64,000 nt of DNA. Origin: Winogradskyella undariae. GTDB taxonomy: Bacteria; Bacteroidota; Bacteroidia; Flavobacteriales; Flavobacteriaceae. Of the stretch, positions 6,108 through 14,889 are shown one piece after another (positions within the stretch are counted from its first letter, which is position 1; each line of letters opens with the position of its first letter). The position numbers were made by a program, and so were the translations under genes. The stretch spans positions 62,001 through 126,000 of the forward strand of contig NZ_JABTEL010000010.1 of assembly GCF_013285155.1 (NCBI RefSeq), given 5' to 3'. The notes under the pieces were generated by a model. It did no database searches. It was not told the DNA's origin and worked only from the letters and a program-made list of their open reading frames with translations.

Positions 6108-8192
6108 TTACTGTAAATTATTATACGATTTAACCAATCTAATAAACTCTGCTCTAAAACCGTCAACATCATCTCCTCTTCCGTTTTGTGCTAATTCAAT
6201 GACTTTATCTGTAGAAGCACCATTAAAATACTTAGAGTTTCTTAATTGCATTCCAAATAAAGCCACTGCTGAAGCAAATTTCATATCGTTTGAAGCTAAT
6301 GCTATTTTGGTATCTTGAACATGAACCATCTCAATACTCTTATCTTCATTTGGTTTTTTGTATCTAAATTTTACTGTAAATAACTCATCTTCACAATTAT
6401 AAGCTACTTCTTGTTTTGTATATTTTAAATCAGGTACTTTTTTAATATATTCACTTGTGATACCTGTTGGAATAATTTCATACAAAGCAGTTACAGTATG
6501 TCCGCTACCTAATTCGCCAGCATCTACAACATCATCTATAAAATCTTCGTCTGCAAGTAATCTATTTTCATATCCTATTAAACGGTAAGCTTGTACTTTT
6601 TTAGGGTTGAATTCTACTTGAATTTTTACATCTTTAGCAATAGTATATAATGTTCCACCAAATTCTTTTCCAAAGACCTTTTGTGCTTCTTGCATATTAT
6701 CTATATAGGCATGGTTTCCGTTTCCTTTATCTGCTAAAGTCTCTAGTTTCGAATCTTTATAATTACCATATCCAAAACCTAAAACAGATAAAAATACACC
6801 CGATTTTCGTTTCTCTTCTATAAGTGTTTGCATATCGCTATCACTTGAAGCCCCTACATTAAAATCACCATCAGTTGCCAAGATTACACGATTGTTTCCA
6901 TTCGTTTTAAAATTCTTCTCAGCAAGTTTATAAGCTAATTCTATACCTGCTCCTCCTGCTGTAGATCCGCCTGAGTTTAAATAATCTAAAGCTTTTAAAA
7001 TAGTTTCTTTTTGATCACCTGATGTTGGTTCTAAAATAACACCAGCAGCACCAGCATAAACAACAATTGATACTTTGTCTTTTTTACGAAGTTGATTCAC
7101 TAATAATTTAAAAGCACTTTTTAGCAATGGTAATTTATTCTGTGAGCCCATTGAACCCGAAACATCAATTAAAAATGTTAAGTTAGAAGCAGGTAGCAAA
7201 TCATTTTTATAACTTTTACCCTGTAAACCTATTCTTACTAACTGAGTTTCTTTATGCCATGGAGTTTGTACAACTTCTGTATTTATAGAAAAAGGATGTT
7301 TATCTGTTGGTTGTTGATAATTATAATTGAAGTAATTAACCATTTCTTCAATCTTTACTGCATCTGTAGGAATGTTTTCTCCATTATTAATCATGCGTCT
7401 TATATTACTATAACCTGCTTTATCTACATCAATTGAAAACGTTGATAAAGGATCTAATTCTGTAGTTTCAAAATTGTTTTCTGTAATATTTGCGTAATCT
7501 TCATCATTTTGAATGCGGTAATTTCCCTTTTTAGTTGTTATAACTATACAACCATCTTTTGCAGATTCTCCAAACATATCAATTGCTTTAGTTGATTTAT
7601 AAACATTGATATGCTCAATTACATCTGGTTCTAATTTATCTATTAAACCATTGTAGTTTTTCTGAATAGGAACACCATCAACGATATATAATACATTAGT
7701 TGCACCTAAAGTATTAGTCCCCTTAATAGTAATAATTCCGTTAACTTTTCCTGCTAATTGATTAGAAATTTGATTGTGAAATCTTTGTTTTTCTCTCTTT
7801 TTTAACTGCGCTTTACTTACTCTAGCACTAGTAACTGCACCAAGAATAGATACTTTTTTTTGAGTACTATATGCGACAACAACAACTTCATCTAAAGTTA
7901 TATCATCTTCTAAGGAAACATCTATGATTGAAGTTTCGGCTACAATTACGCTTTTACTTTTTTGACCTATATAACTAAATACTAATATATCTCCAACTTG
8001 TGCTTTAATAGTATATTGACCATCAAAGTTTGTTTGAGTACCATTAGTACTTCCTTTAATTATAACATTTGCTCCTGGTAGTGGTAAACCATCAGAAACT
8101 GTTGTAACAGTACCGGTAATTGTTTTTCCTTGTGCTATTAACTGCCATGAAGAAGACAGTAACAAGCATAAAATAATTGTAAGATTTTTCAT
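6108..8192 (-). CDS. vWA-domain protein (YfbK type) fused to a CarboxypepD_reg and TonB-plug-like N-terminus
   Basis: The 694-residue exported protein has a signal peptide (residues 1-21). A CarboxypepD_reg-like domain follows (about 24-95: GTVTTVSDGLPLPGANVII), then a TonB receptor plug-like segment (about 100-225: LDEVVVVAYSTQKK, LYIVDGVPI, DGCIVITTKKG) without any beta-barrel. Next come a YfbK N-terminal region, a von Willebrand A domain with a MIDAS motif DVSGS at 343-347, and a DUF3520-type C-terminus. The architecture is known in Bacteroidota, but its ligand and partner are not known to me. It stands between the menE end and a bidirectional terminator, and its start codon is buried in a large inverted repeat (8182-8249). 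Confidence 0.87.
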   Translation of the reverse strand: MKNLTIILCLLLSSSWQLIAQGKTITGTVTTVSDGLPLPGANVIIKGSTNGTQTNFDGQYTIKAQVGDILVFSYIGQKSKSVIVAETSIIDVSLEDDITLDEVVVVAYSTQKKVSILGAVTSARVSKAQLKKREKQRFHNQISNQLAGKVNGIITIKGTNTLGATNVLYIVDGVPIQKNYNGLIDKLEPDVIEHINVYKSTKAIDMFGESAKDGCIVITTKKGNYRIQNDEDYANITENNFETTELDPLSTFSIDVDKAGYSNIRRMINNGENIPTDAVKIEEMVNYFNYNYQQPTDKHPFSINTEVVQTPWHKETQLVRIGLQGKSYKNDLLPASNLTFLIDVSGSMGSQNKLPLLKSAFKLLVNQLRKKDKVSIVVYAGAAGVILEPTSGDQKETILKALDYLNSGGSTAGGAGIELAYKLAEKNFKTNGNNRVILATDGDFNVGASSDSDMQTLIEEKRKSGVFLSVLGFGYGNYKDSKLETLADKGNGNHAYIDNMQEAQKVFGKEFGGTLYTIAKDVKIQVEFNPKKVQAYRLIGYENRLLADEDFIDDVVDAGELGSGHTVTALYEIIPTGITSEYIKKVPDLKYTKQEVAYNCEDELFTVKFRYKKPNEDKSIEMVHVQDTKIALASNDMKFASAVALFGMQLRNSKYFNGASTDKVIELAQNGRGDDVDGFRAEFIRLVKSYNNLQ

Positions 8193-8249
8193 AATAGCTG
8201 ATTTATAAGTTTATGTAAACCTATAAACAAACACTATTATGAAAAATCT
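8182..8249. repeat. Self-complementary element covering the vWA gene start codon
   Basis: AGATTTTTCATAATAG (8182-8197) and CTATTATGAAAAATCT (8234-8249) are a perfect 16-bp inverted repeat. The 36-bp spacer contains a second inverted repeat (8202-8213 with 8216-8227) that is perfect apart from one position, which would be a G-U pair in the minus-strand RNA. The inner-proximal arm for the minus-strand gene includes its ATG (8192-8190) and first codons. If the whole element is transcribed, the start codon would lie inside a 16-bp stem. Confidence 0.8.
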
Positions 8250-8278
8250 ACAATGAGTGAAGTACGTATTTCAGTGAG

Positions 8279-9364
8279 TTAACTCTCTAAAACAGTTTTT
8301 ATAGTTTTTTTACGCTGAATTTTTCCATTTACAGTTTCAGCGAATTTTTCGATGCTATAGATTTTCTTAGGAACTTCAAATTTATCTAAAGATTTTAAGC
8401 CTTTAAGAGTTTCTAAAATTTCGTTTAAAGGATCAATAGGATTTTCAATAATAAGAATTAGTTTTTCACCTAAAGCTGCATCATCTTCACCTGCTAAAAT
8501 AAAACGCTGAGATATGAATGGTTGAAGTTTATCTTCAATCTGTTCTGGAAATAATTTTACACCTCCAGAATTAACAACATTATCAAAACGACCTAATAAT
8601 TGAAAGCTAGTATCTGATTTTAACTCAACAATATCATTTGTTATTAAATCTTCATCCACCAATTTTGGAGCATGGATTACTAAACAATTTCTTTCATCTG
8701 TATTAAAACTTACATTTTCTAAAGCTTTAAAATACACTTCTTTTTCTGCAGATTTAGATTTTAATTGTCTAATAGCAATATGAGTTACAGTCTCTGTCAT
8801 ACCATAAGTTTCATAAAACTTAGGCTCGCAATTTTTAATTTTTTCTATTAATGGCTTTGTAACTTTTGAGCCTCCCACTATAATATTTTTCATATTATGA
8901 ACATGACCAATAATATACTTTAATTGTAATGGTATCACGGCACAAAAATCGTAACATTTATCATAATCAAAAACAGGATGTGCTAACGGCTCTACAAAGT
9001 CAATTTCTAATCCTAACACTAAAGCACGAACAAACATCATTTTACCCGCTATAAAATGGCTAGGTAAGCAATGCAAAGCTTTATCTCCTGGTTCTAATTT
9101 GAAAAAATTACCTGTAGCAATGGAAGAGTTTACCATCGCTTGTTTCATTAGTTTAACTTCTTTTGGTTTCCCTGTAGACCCAGAAGTTTTTACATACATA
9201 TAATCTCTATGATCTAACCAATCCATTAGAAAATCACCAGTAATCCTCTCATAAGGTTCCCCTTCTTTTATAAGACTATAAGCGACTTCTTTTAACTCAT
9301 CATAACTAAAATGGAGTCCGTTAAATTTAAAACGATTATGTACTTTGTCGTAAGTTGGTGTCAT
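8279..9364 (-). CDS. menE: o-Succinylbenzoate-CoA ligase
   Basis: This 361-residue member of the acyl-adenylate-forming family is short, as MenE of Flavobacteriia usually is. The AMP-binding P-loop TSGSTGKP is at residues 60-67 and the adenylate motif YETYGMTE follows in the middle. The hinge/core motif LGRFDNVVNSGGVKL and the catalytic lysine in VNGKIQRKK (Lys348) close the protein. It activates o-succinylbenzoate with CoA in menaquinone synthesis. It begins 2 bp after the CPBP protease gene, which itself starts 1 bp after menC, so the three form one transcription unit. Confidence 0.92.
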   Translation of the reverse strand: MTPTYDKVHNRFKFNGLHFSYDELKEVAYSLIKEGEPYERITGDFLMDWLDHRDYMYVKTSGSTGKPKEVKLMKQAMVNSSIATGNFFKLEPGDKALHCLPSHFIAGKMMFVRALVLGLEIDFVEPLAHPVFDYDKCYDFCAVIPLQLKYIIGHVHNMKNIIVGGSKVTKPLIEKIKNCEPKFYETYGMTETVTHIAIRQLKSKSAEKEVYFKALENVSFNTDERNCLVIHAPKLVDEDLITNDIVELKSDTSFQLLGRFDNVVNSGGVKLFPEQIEDKLQPFISQRFILAGEDDAALGEKLILIIENPIDPLNEILETLKGLKSLDKFEVPKKIYSIEKFAETVNGKIQRKKTIKTVLES

Positions 9365-9366
9365 AT

Positions 9367-10329
9367 CTACTCTATTATTTTATAATCTTCTTTTGGTGGC
9401 TCAATTACTTTACCTGTTAATTTTTCTTTCCAATTGGTCCAGCCATATTTCTTAGAAAGAATTAATAACAATATTGGATAAACAATTAATACTGGTGCTA
9501 CAATCTCTGAAACAGCCATTTCTGTTGGATCAGCAATAGACGTTAACAAAGCGTCTGTTTGTAATGCTGACCAGTCTGAAGTCACTAACAATGCTGTAAA
9601 AATATTGTTTGCGGCATGGAAACCTAATGCAAGTTCTAATCCGTCATCCATTAATGTCATTATTCCTAACAGTAATCCTGTACCAATATAAAATACCATC
9701 ATAATTGGTCCTAATTTATCTACCTCAGGATTTAATCCGTGTAATAAACCAAAAATAACTGATGTTATTAATAATGGTGCCCATCTGTTTTTTAATATAA
9801 CCCCAAAACCTTGCATAAGATATCCTCTTAATAAATACTCTTCAAAACTAGTTTGTAATGGAATAAAGAGAATAACAATAACGCAAAGAATAATAAACGG
9901 CTTTAGGTTTAAACTAAATATATAATCTTCGGGTGCTAAATAATAAGATATAAAAGTAGTCCCTATTGAGAATACTCCCCAGATGATAAATACAAACCAA
10001 AAACGCTTCCAATCTATTTTAGGTCTTGCCGTTGTTAAGTTTAAAAACGATTGTTTATGAAGAAATTTTGAAGTAAAAATAATACCAGCTAAACCGACGG
10101 CAAATGAAAATAGCATTAAAAATAAAAATAGATTATTCCCTAATAAAGATGACATTTGCGTCATATCACTTACAGCTGATGCATCTGCTCCATTTATGAT
10201 TTCTATTCCTAAAAAGATCAGCAAAGGAATCATTCCTATAACTTGCCAAAAGATAAATATGATCATTAAACCTATTAAATATCTCCACCAATCATGTAAT
10301 ACAGAGAAGGCTTGTTGTATATAATTCAT
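9367..10329 (-). CDS. CPBP family intramembrane metalloprotease
   Basis: This 320-residue membrane protein has about eight transmembrane helices and the three conserved motifs of the CPBP (Rce1/ABI-like) family: EEYLLRGYL (EExxxR), FGLLHGLNP, and FHAANNIF (HxxxN). Such proteins are glutamate-type intramembrane proteases with mostly unknown bacterial substrates. It is inserted between menC and menE with 1-2 bp spacings. That forces co-expression with menaquinone synthesis, although no link of the family to quinones is established. The C-terminus is cytoplasmic and charged. Confidence 0.88.
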   Translation of the reverse strand: MNYIQQAFSVLHDWWRYLIGLMIIFIFWQVIGMIPLLIFLGIEIINGADASAVSDMTQMSSLLGNNLFLFLMLFSFAVGLAGIIFTSKFLHKQSFLNLTTARPKIDWKRFWFVFIIWGVFSIGTTFISYYLAPEDYIFSLNLKPFIILCVIVILFIPLQTSFEEYLLRGYLMQGFGVILKNRWAPLLITSVIFGLLHGLNPEVDKLGPIMMVFYIGTGLLLGIMTLMDDGLELALGFHAANNIFTALLVTSDWSALQTDALLTSIADPTEMAVSEIVAPVLIVYPILLLILSKKYGWTNWKEKLTGKVIEPPKEDYKIIE

Positions 10330-10330
10330 A

Positions 10331-11365
10331 CTATAAATTAAATTTCCAATTTTGTTTTAAATCGTATTGCAAAGTACCATTTTTTACCACTAATGGCGAA
10401 GAAAAGTTATTAGTAAATAAACTTCCAGTTCCTAAACCTTGTGGCATGTTACTATTTAGTTTAAACGTCCATTGCGCAATGGCATTAAGCCCAATGTTAC
10501 TTTCTAAAGCACTTGTAATCCACCATTTAATATTTAAGTTTTCTGCTATTTCAATCCATTGCTGACTGCCTGAAAAACCACCAACCAAACTCGGTTTTAA
10601 AATAATATACTGTGGCTTTATAGTTTGAAGTAGTTTTAGTTTCTCTTCTTGCTCAAATACACCAATTAACTCTTCATCTAACGCAATTGGTAAAGGAGTT
10701 GTTTCACAAAGCTGTGCCATTATTTCAAATTGCTTCGCTTTTATGGGTTGTTCTATGGAATGTAATTGATATTCTGATAATTGTTTTAATTTCTCTAAAG
10801 CATCTTCAGGAGAAAAAGCGCCATTAGCATCTACACGTAATTCTATATCTGAAACAGAAAACTCTTTACGAATAGATTTTAAAATGTTCAATTCAGTTTG
10901 AAAATCTATAGCTCCAATTTTTAATTTAATACAATTAAAACCAAACTTAATTTTTTCTTTAATCTGAGTTCGCATAAAATCTTCACTTCCCATCCAAACC
11001 AAACCATTAATCGGAATATTAGCTTGACCTATACTAAAATCTGATGTAAATAACTGAAATTGATCTACACTTTCTAAAGATTTAAAAGCTGTTTCTAATC
11101 CGAATTGAATACTAGGGAACTCTTTAAGTTCAATTAAAAGTTGCTCTAAACCTAAGCTAATATTTTTGCATGTCCACTTTAATTTGGCTTCATAATCGGG
11201 TCTATCATCAATAGATAAACCTCTTAATATACCACACTCGCCTACGCCTTTTTTACTCTCATTTTCTAAGAGAATAAACCAAGTCTCTTTTGTAGTCATC
11301 ACACCTCTCGATGTTCCACTAGGTCTTTTAAAATCTAAAATATACTTCTGATATGTTGCTTTCAT
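10331..11365 (-). CDS. menC: o-Succinylbenzoate synthase
   Basis: The protein belongs to the enolase superfamily, muconate-cycloisomerase subgroup. Catalytic residues are visible in order: the KxK pair in CIKLKIGA, the metal ligand Asp in LRVDANGAF, Glu in SIEQPIKA, Asp-Glu in ALDEELIG, and the distal Lys in YIILKPSLVGG. It dehydrates SHCHC to o-succinylbenzoate. I place the start at the ATG at 11365 (344 residues). An upstream TTG at 11386 would add seven residues, but they fall in an inverted repeat and the homologous start MKATY is more natural. The gene is followed 1 bp later by the CPBP protease. Confidence 0.9.
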   Translation of the reverse strand: MKATYQKYILDFKRPSGTSRGVMTTKETWFILLENESKKGVGECGILRGLSIDDRPDYEAKLKWTCKNISLGLEQLLIELKEFPSIQFGLETAFKSLESVDQFQLFTSDFSIGQANIPINGLVWMGSEDFMRTQIKEKIKFGFNCIKLKIGAIDFQTELNILKSIRKEFSVSDIELRVDANGAFSPEDALEKLKQLSEYQLHSIEQPIKAKQFEIMAQLCETTPLPIALDEELIGVFEQEEKLKLLQTIKPQYIILKPSLVGGFSGSQQWIEIAENLNIKWWITSALESNIGLNAIAQWTFKLNSNMPQGLGTGSLFTNNFSSPLVVKNGTLQYDLKQNWKFNL

Positions 11366-11390
11366 AATTGATATCAAAAATATCAATTAT
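11364..11390. repeat. Inverted repeat at the menC start codon
   Basis: ATAATTGATAT, five bases (caaaa), then ATATCAATTAT make a perfect 11-bp inverted repeat that reaches into the menC ATG at 11365. It could be an operator or an RNA hairpin that limits ribosome access. The AT-rich composition makes a chance origin possible. Confidence 0.5.
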
Positions 11391-11481
11391 TTATGTATAA
11401 TTCACCTCAAAAAGCAATTGATAACACTAAATTTTCTTAATATAATACCTTATTGTTTTGGTAATAAATTTTAGAATTATA

Positions 11482-12300
11482 TTATAATTTAGTGTTCAAA
11501 ATCCAAATTAAAGCTTTTTCTTTTGTTGCTCTAAAGATTGTATTATGTTTTTCATTTGGTTCGTCTGAATACTTCCAAATTAAGTGCTTTGGATTTAATT
11601 TCTCTAATATTTTAATGAGATTATTAGTATGAATAGAAATATCTTCTACATCAGAACCTGCAAACCAAAGTCTTTTAGTGTTATTAGGGAGGTGTTCTAA
11701 ATAATTCTCTGTGTTTTTGACTAAATAATGATCATTCCACCATAAAGAAGGATCCATGGCAATATAAAAATCGAAAGTTTCTGGTTGTAATAATAAGGTT
11801 TCAACAACAAAGAGTCCTGCTAAAGATTCTCCAATAATACCTTTTTTACGCGTTGTTCTATATTTTTTATCTATTTCGGGTATTAATTCGTCTGAAATAA
11901 ATGCCCTAAAATATTTAGCACCATCAGTTAATGGACAATATTGTTCATCTTCTTTAACCTCTGAAAATCCAGATAAATCTTTTCTTCTATCGATATTAGC
12001 AATTCCGACAAGTATAATTGGAGGTATACTTTTATTTTCCACCAATTTTGAAATTGTATTTGCTATATGTGGAAAATCCTCCTGAACAATACCCCCATCT
12101 GGCATATATAAGACAGGTAAAGAATCATTACTAGTATTATAATTTGGAGGTGTCCAAACATTAATAGTTCTTGTTTCTTTTAATAATTTAGATACTATCT
12201 CAAAACTATCATGAGCAGGAATAGGATCGTTATATTGAGGTGCGTTAGAACAACTAAGTAATACGATAGACAAGATTATAAAAACTATAAATTTATTCAT
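11482..12300 (-). CDS. Esterase-type alpha/beta hydrolase lipoprotein
   Basis: The ATG at 12300 gives a 272-residue protein with a clean lipoprotein signal (MNKFIVFIILSIVLLSC); an upstream in-frame ATG at 12330 would spoil it. The rest is the D-type esterase fold shared with enterochelin esterases and feruloyl esterases. It has an oxyanion region LPVLYMPDGG, nucleophile motif GIIGESLAGLF, an Asp candidate in FAGSDVED and a terminal catalytic His in NEKHNTIFR. It should act on esters at the outer membrane or in the periplasm. It lies among menaquinone genes but is not MenH, because it is exported and belongs to another subfamily. Confidence 0.82.
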   Translation of the reverse strand: MNKFIVFIILSIVLLSCSNAPQYNDPIPAHDSFEIVSKLLKETRTINVWTPPNYNTSNDSLPVLYMPDGGIVQEDFPHIANTISKLVENKSIPPIILVGIANIDRRKDLSGFSEVKEDEQYCPLTDGAKYFRAFISDELIPEIDKKYRTTRKKGIIGESLAGLFVVETLLLQPETFDFYIAMDPSLWWNDHYLVKNTENYLEHLPNNTKRLWFAGSDVEDISIHTNNLIKILEKLNPKHLIWKYSDEPNEKHNTIFRATKEKALIWILNTKL

Positions 12301-12355
12301 TATTTTAGTTTGTGAGTTAAAGTAAAACATTAAAAACTAAAGGTAATAAATTAAA

Positions 12356-13033
12356 TTACAACTCCATAGACTCGCCAATTTCTAGCAACATTAAATCTTT
12401 TTCTTTATCAAAGAATTTGCGTTTGGCTTCTTCATGATCAATTTCAATATACCCAAAAGTATCGTAATGATAACCTAAAATTTTATCACATTCTATAAAA
12501 TCGCTCGCAATAATAGCATCATTAATTCCCATTGTAAAATTATCTCCAATAGGCAAAATAGCTAAGTCGAGCTTGGTCTGCATCGGAATCAATTTCATAT
12601 CCATTGTTAAAGCTGTATCACCAGCTATATAAATGGTTTTACGCTCTCCTTCAATGATAAATCCACCTGGTTGACCTCCATAAGAACCATCAGGAAAAGA
12701 AGAAGTATGAATTGCATTTACGTATTTAAGGTTTCCAAATTCAAAATCCCAAGACCCTCCGTGATTCATTGGGTGACCTTCTAAACCTTTATTTTGATAA
12801 TAGGTAATGATTTCAAAATTAGAAACGATGATTGCACCTGTACGTTTCGCAATAGCTTCAACATCTAAAATATGATCTTGATGCGCATGTGTAACTAATA
12901 TATAATCTGCTTTTAGTGTTTCTATATCAATACTAGAAGCATTTTCATTTCCTGTAATAAAAGGATCAACTAAAATGTTAATATCTTTAATTTGAATACC
13001 TAATGAAGCATGTCCGTAGAATGTAATTTTCAT
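12356..13033 (-). CDS. Metal-dependent hydrolase, UPF0173 (metallo-beta-lactamase fold)
   Basis: This 225-residue cytoplasmic protein has the zinc motif VTHAHQDHILD (HxHxDH) and downstream metal ligands in YIAGDTALTMDM and LGYHYDTFG. The YGHASLGIQ start is typical of the UPF0173 family, whose natural substrates are unknown. It lies 36 bp downstream of menA in the same direction, an arrangement I associate with Flavobacteriia, so it may act on a phenolic or thioester by-product of the pathway. That link is inference from position only. Confidence 0.87.
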   Translation of the reverse strand: MKITFYGHASLGIQIKDINILVDPFITGNENASSIDIETLKADYILVTHAHQDHILDVEAIAKRTGAIIVSNFEIITYYQNKGLEGHPMNHGGSWDFEFGNLKYVNAIHTSSFPDGSYGGQPGGFIIEGERKTIYIAGDTALTMDMKLIPMQTKLDLAILPIGDNFTMGINDAIIASDFIECDKILGYHYDTFGYIEIDHEEAKRKFFDKEKDLMLLEIGESMEL

Positions 13034-13069
13034 GTTATAATGATTTAAAAAGCGATACTAAGCTTAAAA

Positions 13070-13975
13070 TTAATATAAAATATACCCAACTCCTAAAAGT
13101 ATAGCGATAAGAAATGTAGACAATGCCACTACTTTAAGTTGGCTATCAAAATCATCTGCATTTTGTGCTGCTTTTACCTTTTTAAGATGAAAAATCAGAG
13201 GTATAAAACCAATTATATATATAAAGTTATAAGGTTCTACGTAATACAAAATTGAAAATATAACAATCAATAACATAGCCCCAATGATAAGTGCAAAATG
13301 ATATTTTTTAGCGCCTTCTTTTCCTAATTTAATTGCTAATGTAATTTTCCCTGCATTAGTGTCTGACTTAATATCTCTCATGTTATTTAAGTTTAAAACA
13401 CCAACACTTAATAAACCTAAAGCAATTGCTGGTAATATCACAACATGATCTAAAGTATGCATATAAAGAAAGTAACTTCCTATTGTACTTACTAAACCAA
13501 AAAATATAAAAACAAAAACATCACCAAGTGCACGATAACCGTAAGGTGAATCCCCCATGGTGTAATTTAAGGCTGCATAAACAGAAAGACCACCTAATGC
13601 TATAAATAATATGGCATAAAGTAAACTATCGGTACCAAAAGCAAGCCAAATAAGTAGCATTGCAGCTATAATAACTACGAGAATATTAAACTTAATACCC
13701 TCTAACATTTGTTCTGGAGTAATAGCACCACTTTGAATAGCTCTTTGTGGGCCTAAGCGTTCGTCATTGTCTGTCCCTTTAACACCATCGCCATAATCAT
13801 TTGCTAAATTAGATAGTACCTGAAGGCTGATTGTTGTTAATAATGCCAAGATAAAAATTAGCATGTTAAAACGACCATTATAATAAGCAAAACAACTTCC
13901 TAAAATTATCCCTGACACAGAAAGTGGCAAGGTTCTTAATCGCATGGCAGAAAGCCATGGTTTAATTTTGTTCAT
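13070..13975 (-). CDS. menA: 1,4-Dihydroxy-2-naphthoate polyprenyltransferase
   Basis: The 301-residue protein is a UbiA-superfamily membrane prenyltransferase with about nine transmembrane helices. The first Asp-rich motif NDYGDGVKGTDNDERLGP is the MenA signature for Mg-diphosphate binding, and the second motif is NNMRDIKSDTNAGKITLA. It joins a polyprenyl chain to 1,4-dihydroxy-2-naphthoate, giving demethylmenaquinone. It starts 10 bp after the menB stop, so menB-menA form one unit that continues to the UPF0173 hydrolase. Confidence 0.93.
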   Translation of the reverse strand: MNKIKPWLSAMRLRTLPLSVSGIILGSCFAYYNGRFNMLIFILALLTTISLQVLSNLANDYGDGVKGTDNDERLGPQRAIQSGAITPEQMLEGIKFNILVVIIAAMLLIWLAFGTDSLLYAILFIALGGLSVYAALNYTMGDSPYGYRALGDVFVFIFFGLVSTIGSYFLYMHTLDHVVILPAIALGLLSVGVLNLNNMRDIKSDTNAGKITLAIKLGKEGAKKYHFALIIGAMLLIVIFSILYYVEPYNFIYIIGFIPLIFHLKKVKAAQNADDFDSQLKVVALSTFLIAILLGVGYILY

Positions 13976-13985
13976 TTAGATTAAA

Positions 13986-14825
13986 TTAAGGAATCCATTT
14001 TTTTGGAAAATTTGGTTTTCTTTTTTCTAAGAATGCATCTCTACCTTCTTTAGCTTCATCTGTCATATAAGCCAATCGTGTAGCTTCACCTGCAAAAACT
14101 TGTTGCCCAACCATACCGTCATCAGTAAGATTCATGGCAAATTTCAACATTTTAATTGAAGTCGGTGATTTTGCTAATATTTCTTGAGCCCATTCATAGG
14201 CCGTATCTTCTAATTCTTCATGAGGAATAACGGCATTAACCATCCCCATATCAAAAGCCTCTTGTGCAGAATAGTTTCTTCCCAAGAAAAAGATTTCTCT
14301 TGCTCTTTTCTGTCCAACCATTTTAGCTAAATAAGCTGATCCATAACCACCATCAAAACTTGTAACATCAGCATCTGTTTGCTTAAAAATTGCATGTTCT
14401 TTACTGGCTAAAGTTAAATCGCAAACCACATGTAGACTATGACCACCACCAACAGCCCATCCTGGTACCACAGCAATAACAGCTTTTGGCATAAAACGAA
14501 TAAGACGTTGTACTTCTAAAATATTTAGACGGTGATAACCATCTTCTCCAACATAACCTTGATGACCTCTTACTTTCTGATCTCCACCAGAGCAAAAACT
14601 CCATATACCATCTTTAGAAGAAGGCCCCTCTGCACTTAAAAGTACAACCCCTATATTTACATCTTCACCAGCATCATAAAATGCATCATAAAGCTCTGAT
14701 GTGGTTTTAGGTCGGAATGCATTTCTAATATCTGGTCTATTAAACGCTATTCTAGCAACTCCATCACATTTGTGGTAAGTTATATCTTCATAAGACTTTG
14801 CAACTTTCCAATCTATATGGCTCAT
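13986..14825 (-). CDS. menB: 1,4-Dihydroxy-2-naphthoyl-CoA synthase
   Basis: This is a crotonase-superfamily enzyme of 279 residues that cyclises o-succinylbenzoyl-CoA. Motifs are FNRPDIRNAFRPKT, the loop FCSGGDQKVRG, the oxyanion segment WAVGGGHSLHVVCDL, the MenB-specific FDGGYGSAYLA and the C-terminal end FPKKWIP. I use the ATG at 14825 (MSHIDW); a TTG three codons upstream is less likely. A minus-strand TACTTTTG element at 14846-14853 is placed correctly for its promoter, and the gene is divergent from the small plus-strand gene at 14944. Confidence 0.94.
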   Translation of the reverse strand: MSHIDWKVAKSYEDITYHKCDGVARIAFNRPDIRNAFRPKTTSELYDAFYDAGEDVNIGVVLLSAEGPSSKDGIWSFCSGGDQKVRGHQGYVGEDGYHRLNILEVQRLIRFMPKAVIAVVPGWAVGGGHSLHVVCDLTLASKEHAIFKQTDADVTSFDGGYGSAYLAKMVGQKRAREIFFLGRNYSAQEAFDMGMVNAVIPHEELEDTAYEWAQEILAKSPTSIKMLKFAMNLTDDGMVGQQVFAGEATRLAYMTDEAKEGRDAFLEKRKPNFPKKWIP

Positions 14826-14845
14826 ATTTATCAATGTTTAAGCAA

Positions 14846-14853
14846 CAAAAGTA
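14846..14853 (-). promoter_or_regulatory. -7 element for menB
   Basis: The minus strand reads TACTTTTG, an exact TAnnTTTG match, 21 bases upstream of the menB ATG. No clear TTG is visible at -33. Transcription would start near 14840. Confidence 0.45.
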
Positions 14854-14889
14854 AGAAATTAATAATAATACTTTTAGTGCATTTTTTTA

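Noticed and set aside
6082-6318. 78-codon plus-strand open frame at the end of the vWA gene
   Set aside because: It starts inside a bidirectional terminator and is antisense to the vWA coding region.
8182-8249. Classical invertible promoter of the Bacteroides type
   Set aside because: The 36-bp spacer is itself nearly palindromic and much shorter than known invertible promoters, and no invertase gene is near; kept only as an alternative.
11482-12300. MenH candidate
   Set aside because: It has a lipoprotein signal and belongs to the exported esterase group, so it cannot act on the cytoplasmic menaquinone intermediate.
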